From positions 62,001-126,000 of the forward strand of contig CAXAMN010008347.1 in assembly GCA_963970005.1 (NCBI GenBank): a DNA stretch of 64,000 bases. The letters are read 5' to 3'. The stretch comes from Durusdinium trenchii (lineage: Eukaryota; Sar; Dinophyceae; Suessiales; Symbiodiniaceae). How positions within the stretch are numbered: the first letter of the stretch is position 1; each line of letters opens with the position of its first letter. The notes below the pieces were generated by a model. That model worked only from the letters and a program-made list of their open reading frames with translations, ran no database searches and was not told the origin of the DNA. The position numbers and the translations under genes are program-made. Shown here in pieces: positions 30,238 through 42,175 of this stretch.

Positions 30238-31274
30238 TTGTTGCAGAGAGGGTAGGGTAGAAGCAATGTGCAACACATCTAGATCATGTGTTCTAGGAAT
30301 CACTTGCAGGGCATGATTGCATTATTACATGGTTTTGCACTAGTGTGTATGTGTAGCTGTATGTGTAAGTATATATTATGTATACGTGCACCACCTTCTT
30401 TGTTCACTACAAGTGATTCACCCTTCTATGATGTTCTATCCATTTGAGGCCACTCGTAAGATATATAGGGAGAAGCCTCACTGACTTGATCCGGGACGTG
30501 CTTGGAATGCCTGCATGGTTGACGTAGAAATCTCCACAGTTCCACTCCAAATCTTCAATCTGACGAGCCATTCAGGAGGCACAAACAAACAGACCCTCCA
30601 AACCAGACCCCAAACATCTTTTTGGGGAGGTTGTTTGGAACCGACTTCGTGGTTGCGGTCAAGGGGTGAATGTAGTCCAAACTCATCATCCGACAGGTAC
30701 CATCAGCAAAACCATCCGACCATCAGCTGACCCAGTCTGACTGTGCTTGGTGGGGTGTCTCGATCTTCGGTACAGTAGAGGTTGCCTGGGATCCATCCAT
30801 CTCACCTGAAGCTCTGGAAGACTTGGGAGTACAGTTCTCTCAGAAACTGCCCAGCTGAAGGGGAGTGTGAAAAAGAGTGCTCCCCAACTCCCTTTGCGGC
30901 TATGCAAAACAAAAAACTACTGCAAGGCCTTGGTTTTGTCTATGTGTTTCTTGTCGGGAGGGTAATCTCCAATACCACGCTGACATGCACTGACACCGCA
31001 TTGTTCATGCTTTCACTTCACTAACTACCCACCTCCGCCACGTCCACGACCCACACAACAGCAGAAGGAAGAAGATACACTTGAAGTGCTACGGCCTCCA
31101 ACCGAGGCTCGGTTCGCCTCCCAGCGAAGAAGCACGTCCTTCAACGTCTGCAGCTGCTCTGCTGGAGCCTCTCCCATCGCGGCCTGGCTCTGAACCCGCC
31201 AGACAGGACGCGGTGTGGATTGGTGTGGGCTTCTTCAAGGAAGGGTGATTGGTATTAGGATATTACACTCTGAC

Positions 31275-31363
31275 GAACACATCACATGGAAGTGGAAGAT
31301 GGGGCCTCTGGAAGACGACCTTCCTCTAACAAACAAGGGTTTTTCACTTCCATGTTGGTGAGT
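31275..31363. mobile_element. MITE-like hairpin element, family D, copy 2
   Basis: The left arm CACATGGAAGTGGAAGATG and right arm TTTTTCACTTCCATGTTGGTG are inverse repeats, with an internal CTTCCTCTAACAAACAAGGG. Confidence 0.6.
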
Positions 31364-32084
31364 GAAAGTGTACAGGACAACATCTGTCAAACAGACTGAC
31401 AGTGGACTCCAGTGGACCACTGAGTGACATGAGAAGCTTGACATGCAGATTTGGATGTGGATAACTCAGGAAGCTCCAAGTCCGGTGGCATCTGTAGCAA
31501 ATCTGTACGATTTCTGAATCTGATACTCTCTGCATGTCGGGATATGTCGGGATTGTCTCACCAGCCAAAAGGTCCGCACAGGATGCCAGTTCTGTGGGAT
31601 TGGGCAACTTGGACAAAGAATGGTCACACCTTTCACCACGATCCAGCTCGCACAAGATTCATAGAGGGTCATAGAGGGATCTTCTGTGATCTTCTGTTGG
31701 GTTGACACTCAGCTGATCTCCAGTGTTTAGGTGTTGAGAGCTGCTTGCTCCCACCGTATCCCACCCCACCTGAAGCACTTCCACAGCTTGTTCCTGCGAC
31801 GACTTTGACACAATCCGAGAGATCTCGGCAGAGTCTCAGAGTGAAACATCATCCTGATCTCACCAGAGCAAGGTTTTGAACCATGCAACTGATCCCTGAA
31901 TGCGTAGGCAACAGCCAACGAAACAGTTGTTACTGGTCGGGTCCCCAAAACTCGAGAAACAAACCCCACAAAGCACACACAATCCCAAAAGCTCGAGAAG
32001 ATCTGAAAAAGAAGAACACCAAAACTGAACAACCACAGACATACACAAGCTGGTCGCGACTTTCGACAGCAACAGCCACATGTT

Positions 32085-32193
32085 TTTCTTGGAAAACCCG
32101 CCGCTCGGCCATCGCTCCTGCACTCGGGCGATCGCCTCGTCCGAGAAGCCCTCTCCGGCGGAGAGAGCATTGAAGGTGCCCAAGGCGTCGCCT
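32085..32193 (-). CDS. Exon-like segment between the SET islands
   Basis: After a CCTGACAG acceptor (AG at 32195-32194) the minus frame reads GDALGTFNALSAGEGFSDEA then IARVQERWPSGGF, with codons almost all ending in G or C. A donor may lie at GGCGG/GTTTTC. It sits between the GxG and NHSC islands in transcription order, where SET proteins of the SMYD type have a helical insert and an N-x-F segment before NHSC. Fit to that insert is plausible but not diagnostic. Confidence 0.38.
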
Positions 32194-33170
32194 CTGTCAG
32201 GCTGCAAACTAGAAAGAATATATATATTATATATATATATAGTCAAAGTATGTCAAAGTTGTTTTAACTAAACAACTACTGTAATTATCAAATAGCACAT
32301 CAAAACAACCTTTTCTCCCTGACCTGCCAAAACGAACGGAATGGTTCACGGATGTCAGGTTTGAGATGGGACACTTCCACACCCACATCGATCTGTGCAG
32401 AAACTTGAGACGTAGCCTGAAACCTACCAGAATCGAAGTGGAAAAACTTGAGGAATATTTCAGATGTCACGTCAGAGAGTGAACAAGTATATGGAAGTTG
32501 ATCGATCTTTAGGTTATGTCATTATGTTATTGATTGTTATTACTGTAGTTATTGGACTTCATTCGTGCCACGTTGTGCCAGAGTAAAAGTCTGGTGGAAC
32601 ACCAGCGGCTACCGGCGTCTTTCCTGTCGGTATATTGCGGTGGTCATCTAAAATACGGTGGTTGGAAGCACCGTTGCTGCACCGCAATGGAGGAGGAACA
32701 TGATCTATTCTTGCCAGAGAAAGAATCTAGTATTATGTGGCACTTCAATATTTGCGTGACAATGGTGACCAATGGAATTGTATGGAAATGTTTACCCAAT
32801 TGCAAGTTGCAAGCATAGTCATAGTCCAATTTTCACCATCGTCGGTCGACACCATAGTCGGTCCTACCCAAGTTTCAAGTTTCAAGACGAGTTCGATGTT
32901 CGACTACCGGTCGCAGCGCTGTCCTGACAATCAGAGGTTGCTATACCGGTCTCCACTGCGACGCACCTGGAGCCCAACTGGAGGCCTTGAGGTGCTTGGG
33001 CGGTCATCATGAAGAAGGCTCTGCAGACCTCATTCACGTCATCCGTGGTGATCAGGAAGGGGCTCTCCTGTACGAAGGGAATGGAGGGACGAACAGGTCG
33101 GACGTCTTGAGGTCCTCTGCGGACCCCTACGATCCGCTGCATTGGACGGAGGAGAGTGAAGTAAGTATAG

Positions 33171-33262
33171 GTCCCAAACACTCCGTGGGGATTGGCATAT
33201 TTGGGGTGGTTGACCTGGGGTCAATGTGGGTAAAATATTCCATACATGGAGTGTTTGGGGAC
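33171..33262. mobile_element. MITE-like hairpin element, family A, copy 4
   Basis: The left end TCCCAAACACTCCGTGGGG and the right end CCATACATGGAGTGTTTGGG surround GGGGTGGTTGACCTGGGGTC. This is the best-preserved copy for the family consensus. Confidence 0.7.
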
Positions 33263-34030
33263 GGTATGATCAGCTGCTCCAAACCAAGAACACACCTCCC
33301 ATGAGACTGACAATTCCCCATCACCAATGTAACTATAGAGGAAATCTGCAATCTTCCAAACCAACTGTGATAGGGCTACTTCAGTGCCTCCCCGACGCTT
33401 CCCTGGATGTCCTCTCCAAACTTTGCATCTGAACAGCTTCACCCACAGCATCCCACAGCCACAAATTCGAGGGAACTCTGAACGACTGAGTCAACAACGG
33501 GTTTTGAGACCAAGCGTGGCTTGCATTGTACCATTCCCATCCATTCCCACAACGAGTCTTTTGTCTATGTGGCACACTCCAAAACCAACAAAAAAATCCA
33601 ACAAAACCCTTTTGCCAATCAATGACTCACTTCTTCCGCCGAACCGCCGCCCTATGCGCGCCTCAAAGATAATCTGTCCTGCAGGGATGTGCCAAGCGAA
33701 CGTCGGGTCTGGGGGAAGTGGAGGCGTGGAGGGTGCAAGCTTCATGGGCCTCAAAACTGCCGAGTGAAGCGGTTGATGTTGTGGGATGAAAATACTATTG
33801 AATTTCTTGTGGTCCACTTTGAACTCTGTTGCACAATACTATCAATGTCAATACCGCAAAATGTAAATGTTATACTTCATGGGTTTGGGGTCAAATGTTC
33901 TGGATCTTCATTGGGTGACACAATTCTGTTCGTGCCACGAGGCTGTGAATGGAACAGTATTAACATTGTTTTATGGGCTGCGTAGAACAGACCTGGCACA
34001 CACCTCTGATCAAACGGAGTTCTATATCAA

Positions 34031-34105
34031 TGTAGACTCTTGTCTTGAGTAATAGAAACCTCACATGAAGAGGTCGTTCAATCCAAAAGGAGGTTTATAT
34101 TTTAC
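34031..34105. mobile_element. MITE-like element, family C, degenerate copy
   Basis: The left end TGTAGACTCTTGT, interior GAAGAGGTCGTTCAATCC and right end GGAGGTTTATATTTTACATA follow the family C order. The arms pair poorly. Confidence 0.45.
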
Positions 34106-34260
34106 ATATATTATGTTCAAGCTTCTCCCAACCAGCCATACAATACATAAAAAACAAAAAACAACGCCTTTCCTTACTTTCCCTCACATCTTCCAACCAC
34201 TCCGCAGGGCAGCCCTGCTGACAGCCCTGCTGACAGCCCTGCTCACGGTCCCTTGCTCAC

Positions 34261-34390
34261 CCCGCAGGTCGCTCGCCCGGTCGCCTTGGCCGATCTTCTG
34301 GGCCGCCGCCAGGCCGCGGCCCGTCCGCGGGTCGTTTGTCTCGACCGAGCGACCGGGGCGACCGGGCGCGGCGACCGGCCTCCGGCGGGG
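34261..34390 (-). CDS. Exon-like segment with a SET-domain N-terminal (GxG) motif
   Basis: The minus frame reads SVETNDPRTGRGLAAAQKIG then QGDRASDLRG. GRGL-x-A-x-x-I-x-x-G-D is the first SET-domain strand pair, whose GxG turn binds S-adenosylmethionine. Codons here are almost entirely G/C-ending. The segment stops at a strong donor, CTGCGGG/GTGAGC (GT at 34260-34259). The upstream part is Pro/Arg-rich and its border is unknown. Residues after GD do not look like the usual hydrophobic continuation, so the frame near the donor may be off. It is the most upstream of the islands assigned to a SMYD-like gene on this strand. Confidence 0.48.
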
Positions 34391-34442
34391 CGGATGCCCC
34401 CGGGTCGAGGGGGGCACAGACCGAAGAGAGTTCGCAATGTGT

Positions 34443-34545
34443 GCAACATGGAAGTGCAATGAAACAGTTTTGTTTAAGGGAAGTAGATGGAAGTAGTCTT
34501 TAATTGTCTTCCCAGAGACATCTTGTCCACTTCCATGTTGGTGAG
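34443..34545. mobile_element. MITE-like hairpin element, family D, copy 3
   Basis: The left arm CAACATGGAAGTGCAATG pairs with the right arm TTGTCCACTTCCATGTTGGT. The internal AGTAGATGGAAGTAGTC partly repeats the arm. It lies next to the GxG exon-like island. Confidence 0.65.
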
Positions 34546-34844
34546 TCAGAGCTTACAAGTTGTGCTCCCCATGCCCAAAACACCAGTTACTGCCACGTCT
34601 TAATCCTGTCAAAGTGAATAGAACCAGTGGTTTTCCATGGTTTTCCAGGTCTTGATTCATTTTGGACTCTTTCACTTCTCCACTGCGAAGCGGGTAGTCA
34701 GCTGGTTTGGTTTGGAACATTGACAAACATAGTGCAACAATGAGTTTCCTCAGCTGCCCTGATCTATCCCATCGGTGACCTTTTTCCATTCGGTGGATCT
34801 CTACGATCTACGTCGAACCACGGCCGGATCCCCACCGCCTCTGC

Positions 34845-34930
34845 GCACTCACCCGGAGCTCCACCGCGCCTGACGCAGTAGCCGAAGTTCAAACACTCTT
34901 CCGGCCTCGCAGATCGGTGCTGGACCACGT
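34845..34930 (-). CDS. Exon-like island with a consensus donor, unknown product
   Basis: A minus frame reading RSARPEECLNFGYCVRRGGA ends at GCTCCGG/GTGAGTGCG, a strong donor sequence. A second frame is also open, so the product is uncertain. It lies 450 bp upstream of the SET GxG island and may be its preceding exon. Confidence 0.28.
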
Positions 34931-35528
34931 GGGACCACGTGACCACGGGGCATCGCGGCGGTGTTCGGTCACCGTCACCGGGTTCGACGGGAAGCGCGGT
35001 AACTGTGCGCTGTTTTCTATGCAGCTGCTGGATGCTGCTGATGGGCTGCTGATGGGTCAAGAGTGGGTTAAGCAACGACTTGGTTCGGCTGCTGTTAATG
35101 AACTTTAATTCCTGTGCGCTGTTCATGCTGTTCTCTCCCAAGCAAAAAAAGGTGTGTCTGATGAAGCATCATTTGGATCCTGTGCGCTCAAAAGACCCTA
35201 TAAGCTCTGTATGTAGGAAAGCTTCTTTATTCGCTGCAACACCAGCAACGGTGTCACTCCAAGTGAGAGCCATTCATGGGCTGCAAGGGGCCAAGCTCCA
35301 TGAGGCCAACACCCCTCCGGCGTCTTCCCCGACCCTTGGAGAAGTTCACATCTCGTTGGATGAGCCCGGGTCTTCCGCGCCCCGGCACGAGCCCAGTCTA
35401 TTAATCCAATGATCAATCTACTTCGCAGTGGCAGATTCATCTACTTCTGACAGGGTCTGACCACGCCTGACTCTCTACACCACGCCTTAGACCACGCCTG
35501 ACGACTCAGCTTGTACAAAGCACAAATG

Positions 35529-35975
35529 CTAAGATGTCCTTTTCTCAGTAATTATCTTAGCGTTTTCCACGTGTCCTTGAAAGTTGTTTGTTTCCGTGCC
35601 CAAGTTTCTTGTCCAACCTTCTTCTGCGTTCCCAGCGGCACTAACGCGCTTTGACCATTGAAGCGCGGATGAAGAAATCGCACCAGCCACCTGCGCCATT
35701 TGGTGGAGCTCATCGTAGCAAGAGCTAGGTGTTTTGAGCAGCACATAAACCCTTACAATGGACCCTGGATGGGTATCTTCCCTAGACACCGGTGATTTGT
35801 GCGGCTTGATTTGAGCATGCTTTGGTACCACAGCAGGGAAACCAGCTCTGCTAAGCTCGAGGAGACACGTCAGTTTTATCCGTCTCCCATCCCCCAAGAC
35901 CATTGATTTCGTGTCTAGCTTTGTGGTAAAACACTCCTCATCTACTTGCCATGTAAAACACGTGTCTATGGGTCT
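35529..35975 (-). CDS. Hypothetical exon-like open frame
   Basis: About 149 codons are open to TAG on the minus strand. They include TCFTWQVDEECFTTKLDTKS, then LGDGRRIKLTCLLELSRAG and DELHQMAQVAGAISSSALQW. There is no ATG at the upstream end; CCCATAG is a possible acceptor. The composition is protein-like, but codons show little G/C-ending preference, so it may be a decayed copy of a coding repeat. No domain was recognised. Confidence 0.33.
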   Translation of the reverse strand, partial: RPIDTCFTWQVDEECFTTKLDTKSMVLGDGRRIKLTCLLELSRAGFPAVVPKHAQIKPHKSPVSREDTHPGSIVRVYVLLKTPSSCYDELHQMAQVAGAISSSALQWSKRVSAAGNAEEGWTRNLGTETNNFQGHVENAKIITEKRTS

Positions 35976-37061
35976 ATCACTCACAATGAGCTCTCTTTGC
36001 AAGCACCATTTTGGAGTTGAGAGACTGTTTTTGTGGCCAGCTTGGGGCCTGGTTGGTTTTGGCTCTGAAATGGTGTAAATAGCCTAGAAAGCACAGTAGC
36101 TCTGTACAGCACCAAACACTCTTGGCTCAAATATGGCTAGTGCCAGGGTTCAATACCCTTGAAATCTGTGCAAAGAGTTCTCCTTTTAATCGAAATACTG
36201 AGCCCAAACTAATGCAAGTTATCATCACTACCCAAACTCTGTGCAAAGAGTTCTCTTGAGTTCAACCTGCAAACACACTCGGAAAATTGAAACCGGCTCC
36301 TTTTCCTGTCCTCCGCTGTTCCCCTGTTCCTCAGCTATCTTCGATTTGGTCCAGTCCCAAGTGCCCTGTCCCATCTTCCGGATGGGGTGCAGCGCACATA
36401 GCGCCGCCAAATGAGTGATATGGTCGAGTTTAAACATGTGTTGAAAAGTCACTTCAGAATCTTCAGAATATTGAATTCTATATATTAATATATAATATAT
36501 ATATACAGGACAATCCAAGAGTCGATATCAGGCACAATATGCTGACAACCAGTGCAAAACATAGAGGCTACTGCATTGGTATGATGAAGCTACTCCAAGC
36601 TCCAACCACTGTGACCGAAAATGAACGATGATATTACTCAACGCGCTTGAAAGATTGCAGTCAGCTTGGCATGCTTGGTGGGGAGCAGACCGAAAATGAA
36701 CATCCCCCTGCTCACTGTTTGGTGTGGCGACAAAGCTCCCCGTGAGCATCTTCGGGGGTTTGCCATTCACAACCAACCACAACCCGGCAGCGAAGAAGAT
36801 AAATCTCTGCATGATACTTAGTTACGCAGAGGCAAGCTGGGAGCATGTTGACTGCCTTGTTCAAAGTCTTAGGTGACAACAAAAAATGACCATTCACGTT
36901 TTGGTTGGCTCTCCCATGTGGTGAAATCAAACCCACCGTTCGCCTGGACTGTTGCACGCCAACAACCTCACATGGCTCTCCTTCCAGTTCGGGTCCTCCC
37001 ACGCCTGGGCCAGGTGAAAGCCACAGGGACCAACAAATCGGGAACAAAAAAAACAACTCTT

Positions 37062-37140
37062 GATGTAGACTCTTGCAATAACCCCCCATGAATCCACAAT
37101 CCAAATGGACGGGGTCTTTATAAATCAAGAGTCTACAGTG
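37062..37140. mobile_element. MITE-like hairpin element, family C, copy 2
   Basis: The left arm TGTAGACTCTTGCAATAACC then CCCC pairs with the right arm GGGGTCTTTATAAATCAAGA then GTCTACAGTG. Confidence 0.65.
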
Positions 37141-37689
37141 AGACTATGTGAGAAGCTCGAGGTCATGAAATGGACCCCCTTTGGACAAAATTCGGGCCTG
37201 CGAAGACCTCATCCGGCATTGTAATTACGAGAAGTGGACACACAACATATAGTGGTACATAGCCCACACATTCCATATGTAATCATATATGGAATATATG
37301 CCTCCGACCCTCAAACCTGTGACCGGTCGCACCAAAAAGCCCCACACGCAAAGAATTCACCATCATCTACCCAAAGAGTTCACGATGGTATCATAAACCT
37401 GCCAAGGACCACGTATTAAAAAAGAATACAACGGATTCACTGATCCACAGATCCACATCAAACACCCTCACTTGGTGTCTATGCCATGCAAGATTCAATT
37501 GTATTAAGTGGCCATGCATGGTATGAATATCTAAACATGTAGGTCAGAAAGGTAAAGTGTCCAACCAAACTGAAACAGTTTCTGACTTCTGCTCCAGGTG
37601 CGGGAAACTTGCCCACAAAAGCACCAAGAACTCTTTCCGGACTTTGCTCATCTCGTGGCTCAATGTCTCAGTACCCCAATCTCACCGTG

Positions 37690-37980
37690 TACCGCACCTG
37701 TGAGGTACACCGTAGACTTCTCCGGAAACCTCCGCCGCACGCCATGGAAGACACGCCCAGACAGCCCGGCCGCTCGACACATGCGCCGTGCGCCGCGCTG
37801 TCTAGGCGCACGCGCGTGCGCCGCGCGCAGACTGCTCCAGCGTGGCGCCAGCGAAAGTGGCGCCAGCCAAGCCAGGCGAAGTGGCGAAGCTCCGCTGCAC
37901 GTGACGGGTCGGCCCAGAATCGTCCACATCGGCGCGCTGGCGGATCGTGGGGGCCGCAGGTGGATTTGGCTCCAATGAGG
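37690..37980 (-). CDS. GC-rich exon-like island, frame uncertain
   Basis: The most GC-rich patch of this region is open in several frames on both strands. The minus frame best supported by G/C-ending codons runs from an AG near 37970 through FWADPSRAAELRHFAWLGWR to CAG/GTGCGG, a donor-like border near 37697. Trp/His/Arg-rich units (WRHF, RWRH) come from an internal TGGCGCCA repeat. No domain was recognised. Confidence 0.27.
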
Positions 37981-40900
37981 CCGCATGATGAGGTCGAGTG
38001 AAGGGAAAGGCGAGATGGAAGTTGAGGTGTTGATGCAAAACGCAAAAAAAAGACAATGCAAAAAAGTTGAGGTGTTGGACGCGACAGTTGTGATGGTTGC
38101 AGCCGTGTATACTGTGACTGTTGTGTATGCTTGTTGCGTGTTTGACTCCGAGGAACGAGTGAAACTCCAAGCAGCTCAGTCATTGCGGCCAGCATGCCAG
38201 CCGGTCTGTTCGAGCCAAACACACCGGGGTATCGACATGTCAATGCCTTTGCAGGGTTCTGGCAGAAACTCTCATCTCACACAGGGGTATCTTGCACTTT
38301 TGCTTCTGACTGCATCAGGTCAACTACGAACTTTTTGTGCGACACCTTGCACTTCCAAAAACCATGTGAGGAAGGCACTTGTGTCAGTTCCACCCAAATT
38401 CTTGGGTTGCTCAATGTGGCTCACTAATCCACTGCCCCTATGCAAGCACAAGACTGTTTCAGTTTTCCTCCAGCTAACTCCAAGCCTGGTTGTTAGCAAC
38501 CTTGTCAGCACTACGCCTGGCTACACCTGAGGACCTGTATAATATCCACGTGGCCATTCTGTGCCATTCTGAGGTGCAACATGACACTCGATTCTCCAAT
38601 CTCTACATTTCCATAACTCTTGTCAGCTCCCTCCGGCAGCAACCGCACCACCTCCAACATCCGAGGCGCAAAAAAATGACTTGTAGTACTACCAACAGAG
38701 GTTGAAGAACCCTATAGACTATCCCATAGGTACCCCAGTGAAGTCCTATAAGTCACTTAACCTCTCTTGGTATGGCTTTGGGTCATGGCACCAGGAGAGT
38801 CCCACCCGTTGACCTATCTGGTGTCTTTCCTCCTCCGTTGACCACATGGTGGACGACCGCTCCGGGCTGGCTTTGAGTTGCTTTAGTCCATGTCCCTGGT
38901 ACGAAAGAAGGCCAAACCATGGAACATTGCCTCAGTTCTACGGCATTCTGCGGCCTCTCTCTACTGCGGCAAATCATGGCTTTCAACTCCTCTTGTCGAA
39001 CACACAAACACCGGGCCGTGTAGGTCAAATCTTTGGTGCATCCAAAACAAAACATATTGTCAGAAACTGATTGTCACCATGCAGAACAGTTTCAGGCAAC
39101 TTGGCAAACAACCAAATTCTGACCTCAGCGGTTTGCAGCACCCAGTGCTGCACGCGTTTGGTGTTTTCTCTTTGATCCACAAATGTCATCCTTCTGAGAG
39201 GGTGAGACTCGAGCTCGTTGGCTCGTGGGGCGTGTAATGGCCCAGAGGCTGTGAGTATCTGTGCGTCCCCGCAGTGAATCTAGAAAAAATGAAGAGAGCC
39301 TGCAGCACATTCAAATCTGTTCAATAGGTCGATGAACCTTGTTTAGTCTTCTTCTATTATGGATTCAAGAGTTCAAAAACAATCAGGCAATATAGAGATA
39401 AAATGAGATAACATTTAGATATCCAGGATGAGGCCCCAACAATTAGTGTATATAGTGGTCTTTGATGGTCTTTGTTTATTGGCTGGATTGAGTTTTGGTA
39501 TCTTTTTTTGCAAAAGTATCATTGAACGTTCACCCCCAGTTTGGAGGCTTGAATGGAGCATTGTGCTGCACCCTTGCGGCAAATATCCGTTTCAATGGCC
39601 AGCTCCGTTCTGAGCCTTTGCTGGCGGAATCCGTTCTCCATCCCGGACCAACGAAGGAGGGACGCGTTCCTATTGTCCTTGTTCGAAGTTCTGCGGTTCA
39701 AACAAACTGTAGGCCGATGTAAAGCACTGCTCAGCCCGGAGCACCTGCTTGTACGAGACCTGAGCGGTGGCGCAGAAGAACCGGTCCACTGACTGGTCGG
39801 TGCACAACAAAAAGCAACGGGTAGCAACGGGTCTGTGAGCCAACTGGTGTTGTCTGGTCTCAACCTTGCCACCCAATGATGTGTTGTTGTATGTTTGCAT
39901 AACATTAACATGCAAAGAGCAACGGCTGACTGGAAAATGGTGTTAATGTGCTTTGAACATCCATCGCAGGTCATAAATGTGAGGCCACACATCTTCAATT
40001 GATTATGTTCGTAATTTATACTATATTTGGGTGATGTTGGGGTGTGAGTTAGATAGAGAGACCTACATGCCACCGCGTTTTCTCTTCGAATTTCTTTAAT
40101 AAAAGGTCTTTGGGCTGCCCGAGGTTGACATCAACCCCGTCTCCTCGGTCCAGTTGGGCTGCAGGTTTGGATGTCCGACGTTATTGGTCCATGGGTACTG
40201 TATTCACGTGTTCTATCCTTCTCTCATGCAAAAAATGCAGTGGGTGCATGGCTACAGTCAGTACCACAAGTCTATCTCCAATCAAAAATGCTTGTTTTAT
40301 GTTGTTTTTGATTGTTACTTTGGATATAGTTTTGGGGGTCCGAAATGTGGATGATGTGGATGTCTTTTCATGAACTGGTGGATGATTGGATGCCCTTGAC
40401 CTTTCAGTTTGCAACTTCTCTCAAATGAATGCTGGGAGGGAAAAAAAACAACGCTGGTGCGCAGCGGTCTCCTTCTCTCTTCGCAAAAGGCATTGTTGTA
40501 GCAGTCCAATCAAATCTTCAGAAACCCCTCCACTGGTCGCGCTGAACACCCACTCGATCGGGTGCGTTGCATCATGCGGCCGCATAGGAGAAGATCATGC
40601 AGGTGGCAGCTAAGGCGATGCTGGACTGAGTGAAGCGTGCCCAATTGACCTAAATCGCCGACAGCGAAGCATTGGAACCGCCCTGAAGGAACCGGTTGGA
40701 ACGCTGGGGTTCCCACGGGTCATCCGCAGTTCATTCTGATCTTGAGCCCTGTGAGCTTTCTTCCAAACAAACTATAACAAACAAGCTTTCTTCTAATTCG
40801 AGATCCATCGAGGTCCAGGTGCAAGAGACGGACCGAGCGATGTTCGTCGGTCCCAGCGTTCCCGGGCGCAAAAAGGGAGGCTACAAGCATTGGAGAAACA

Positions 40901-41679
40901 GCTGATGAGCTTCAAATAATGGTACATGTATCAAGCAATGGTATGAACCAATGTGCCCAACTACATCCAACAGCCCGACCCGGCAAAATGCGGGAAAGAT
41001 GCGATGTCTGACACGACCCTCTTTTCCGATTTCAAAGGCTACGGCCACTCATCAAATTTTATCCATCATCCTGATCCTTTTGGAATCATCCCATTAACCT
41101 CTTCCAGTTGGATGTTTTCTGAAACGACCTACCACTGAAGCCAGCCAGCCTCACAAGAACCTGCACTCCGGGTCACCGAAAAGACCGTCAAGTCCGCCAC
41201 GAACTGCAGGCACAAGGACAAGCCTCCCGCGCGGAGCGCGGGTCTCCGCGGATCTCCACGGACGGTGGACCAACAGCACACGGGCTGTTAAGCTTTCGGA
41301 GAGGCGCTGCGTCCGGTACTGGCTACGAATGGTAGAGAGTTCTTTATAGAACAAAAAAAGAAACGCTGAACTCTTAGCCACCACCTTCTTTGGTGCGAGA
41401 GGCTGCCGCTTGCCAACGCCAAGGATTGCATTCAGTTGCTAGCAAATGTCCTTGTGACGTCTTGGGTGAGGTCATGCTCGAGTGAACTATATATCGGAAT
41501 CCCATGGCCGACCAACTGCTCTCAAGTAGCCTGGCAGCTGTCCTCACAAGTGAGAGGGATGTGATTTTGATTCCTGTTCAACACCAGGTGTCCTCCAAGA
41601 CCTCTGGGCCTGAAGTCAAATCCTCATACGCATGGGCTCTCCACTCTGAGAATAAGAATAGAGTCGAAACTGAACTCAA
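37981..41679. other. No gene recognised
   Basis: Nothing supported. The piece 40800-40895 (plus frame RSIEVQVQETDRAMFVGPSV then PGRKKGG) and 41160-41310 (minus, GC-rich) are weak exon candidates without motifs. CATGGTGGACGACC near 38.85 kb also occurs at 15.61 kb. Confidence 0.35.
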
Positions 41680-42175
41680 AAGGGCGTCTAATGATGTTTG
41701 ATGTTCACCTATCTGCCAGGGGCGTCTAATGAGCACCCCTTTCAGTAACACATTCCCGATGTAAGAGAACCCAAGTAACAATTCCGATTTAAGAGAACAA
41801 CGTTAAAAAGTCCCGATGTAAGAGGACAAGGCAGAACCACGGAATCCGAGATCGGGCGACACGGAATGACACGGTATGGGCTTACATCGGGTTTTCTTAA
41901 GGTATGTCCATTGGACACTCCTTAGGCTTAAGGGGTGACCAATGAGCACCTCTTGGTTTCCTCGGGTTTTGACCACCGACACGGAATGACACGGATTGAC
42001 ACGCAGGCGGCTGACGTCTCCAACGACCCGAATCCCAAATCCTGTCCATTCACAAGTATCCCTTAAAAAGTTCTGATTCTATACGAGGAGCCCTCAAAAG
42101 CACTTGTCAAACACTTAGATTTCTAAGGGGTGTCCAATGGTTTTTAGCTTAAGGGGCGTCCAATGGACACGGTTT
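41680..42175. repeat. Local array of scattered short repeats
   Basis: About five imperfect copies of AAGGGGCGTCCAATGAGCACC (starting near 41681, 41719, 41930, 42124 and 42150) intermix with three TCCCGATGTAAGAGAAC copies (near 41755, 41785 and 41812) and two ACACGGAATGACACGG copies. Spacing is irregular, so it is not a simple tandem array. Confidence 0.6.
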
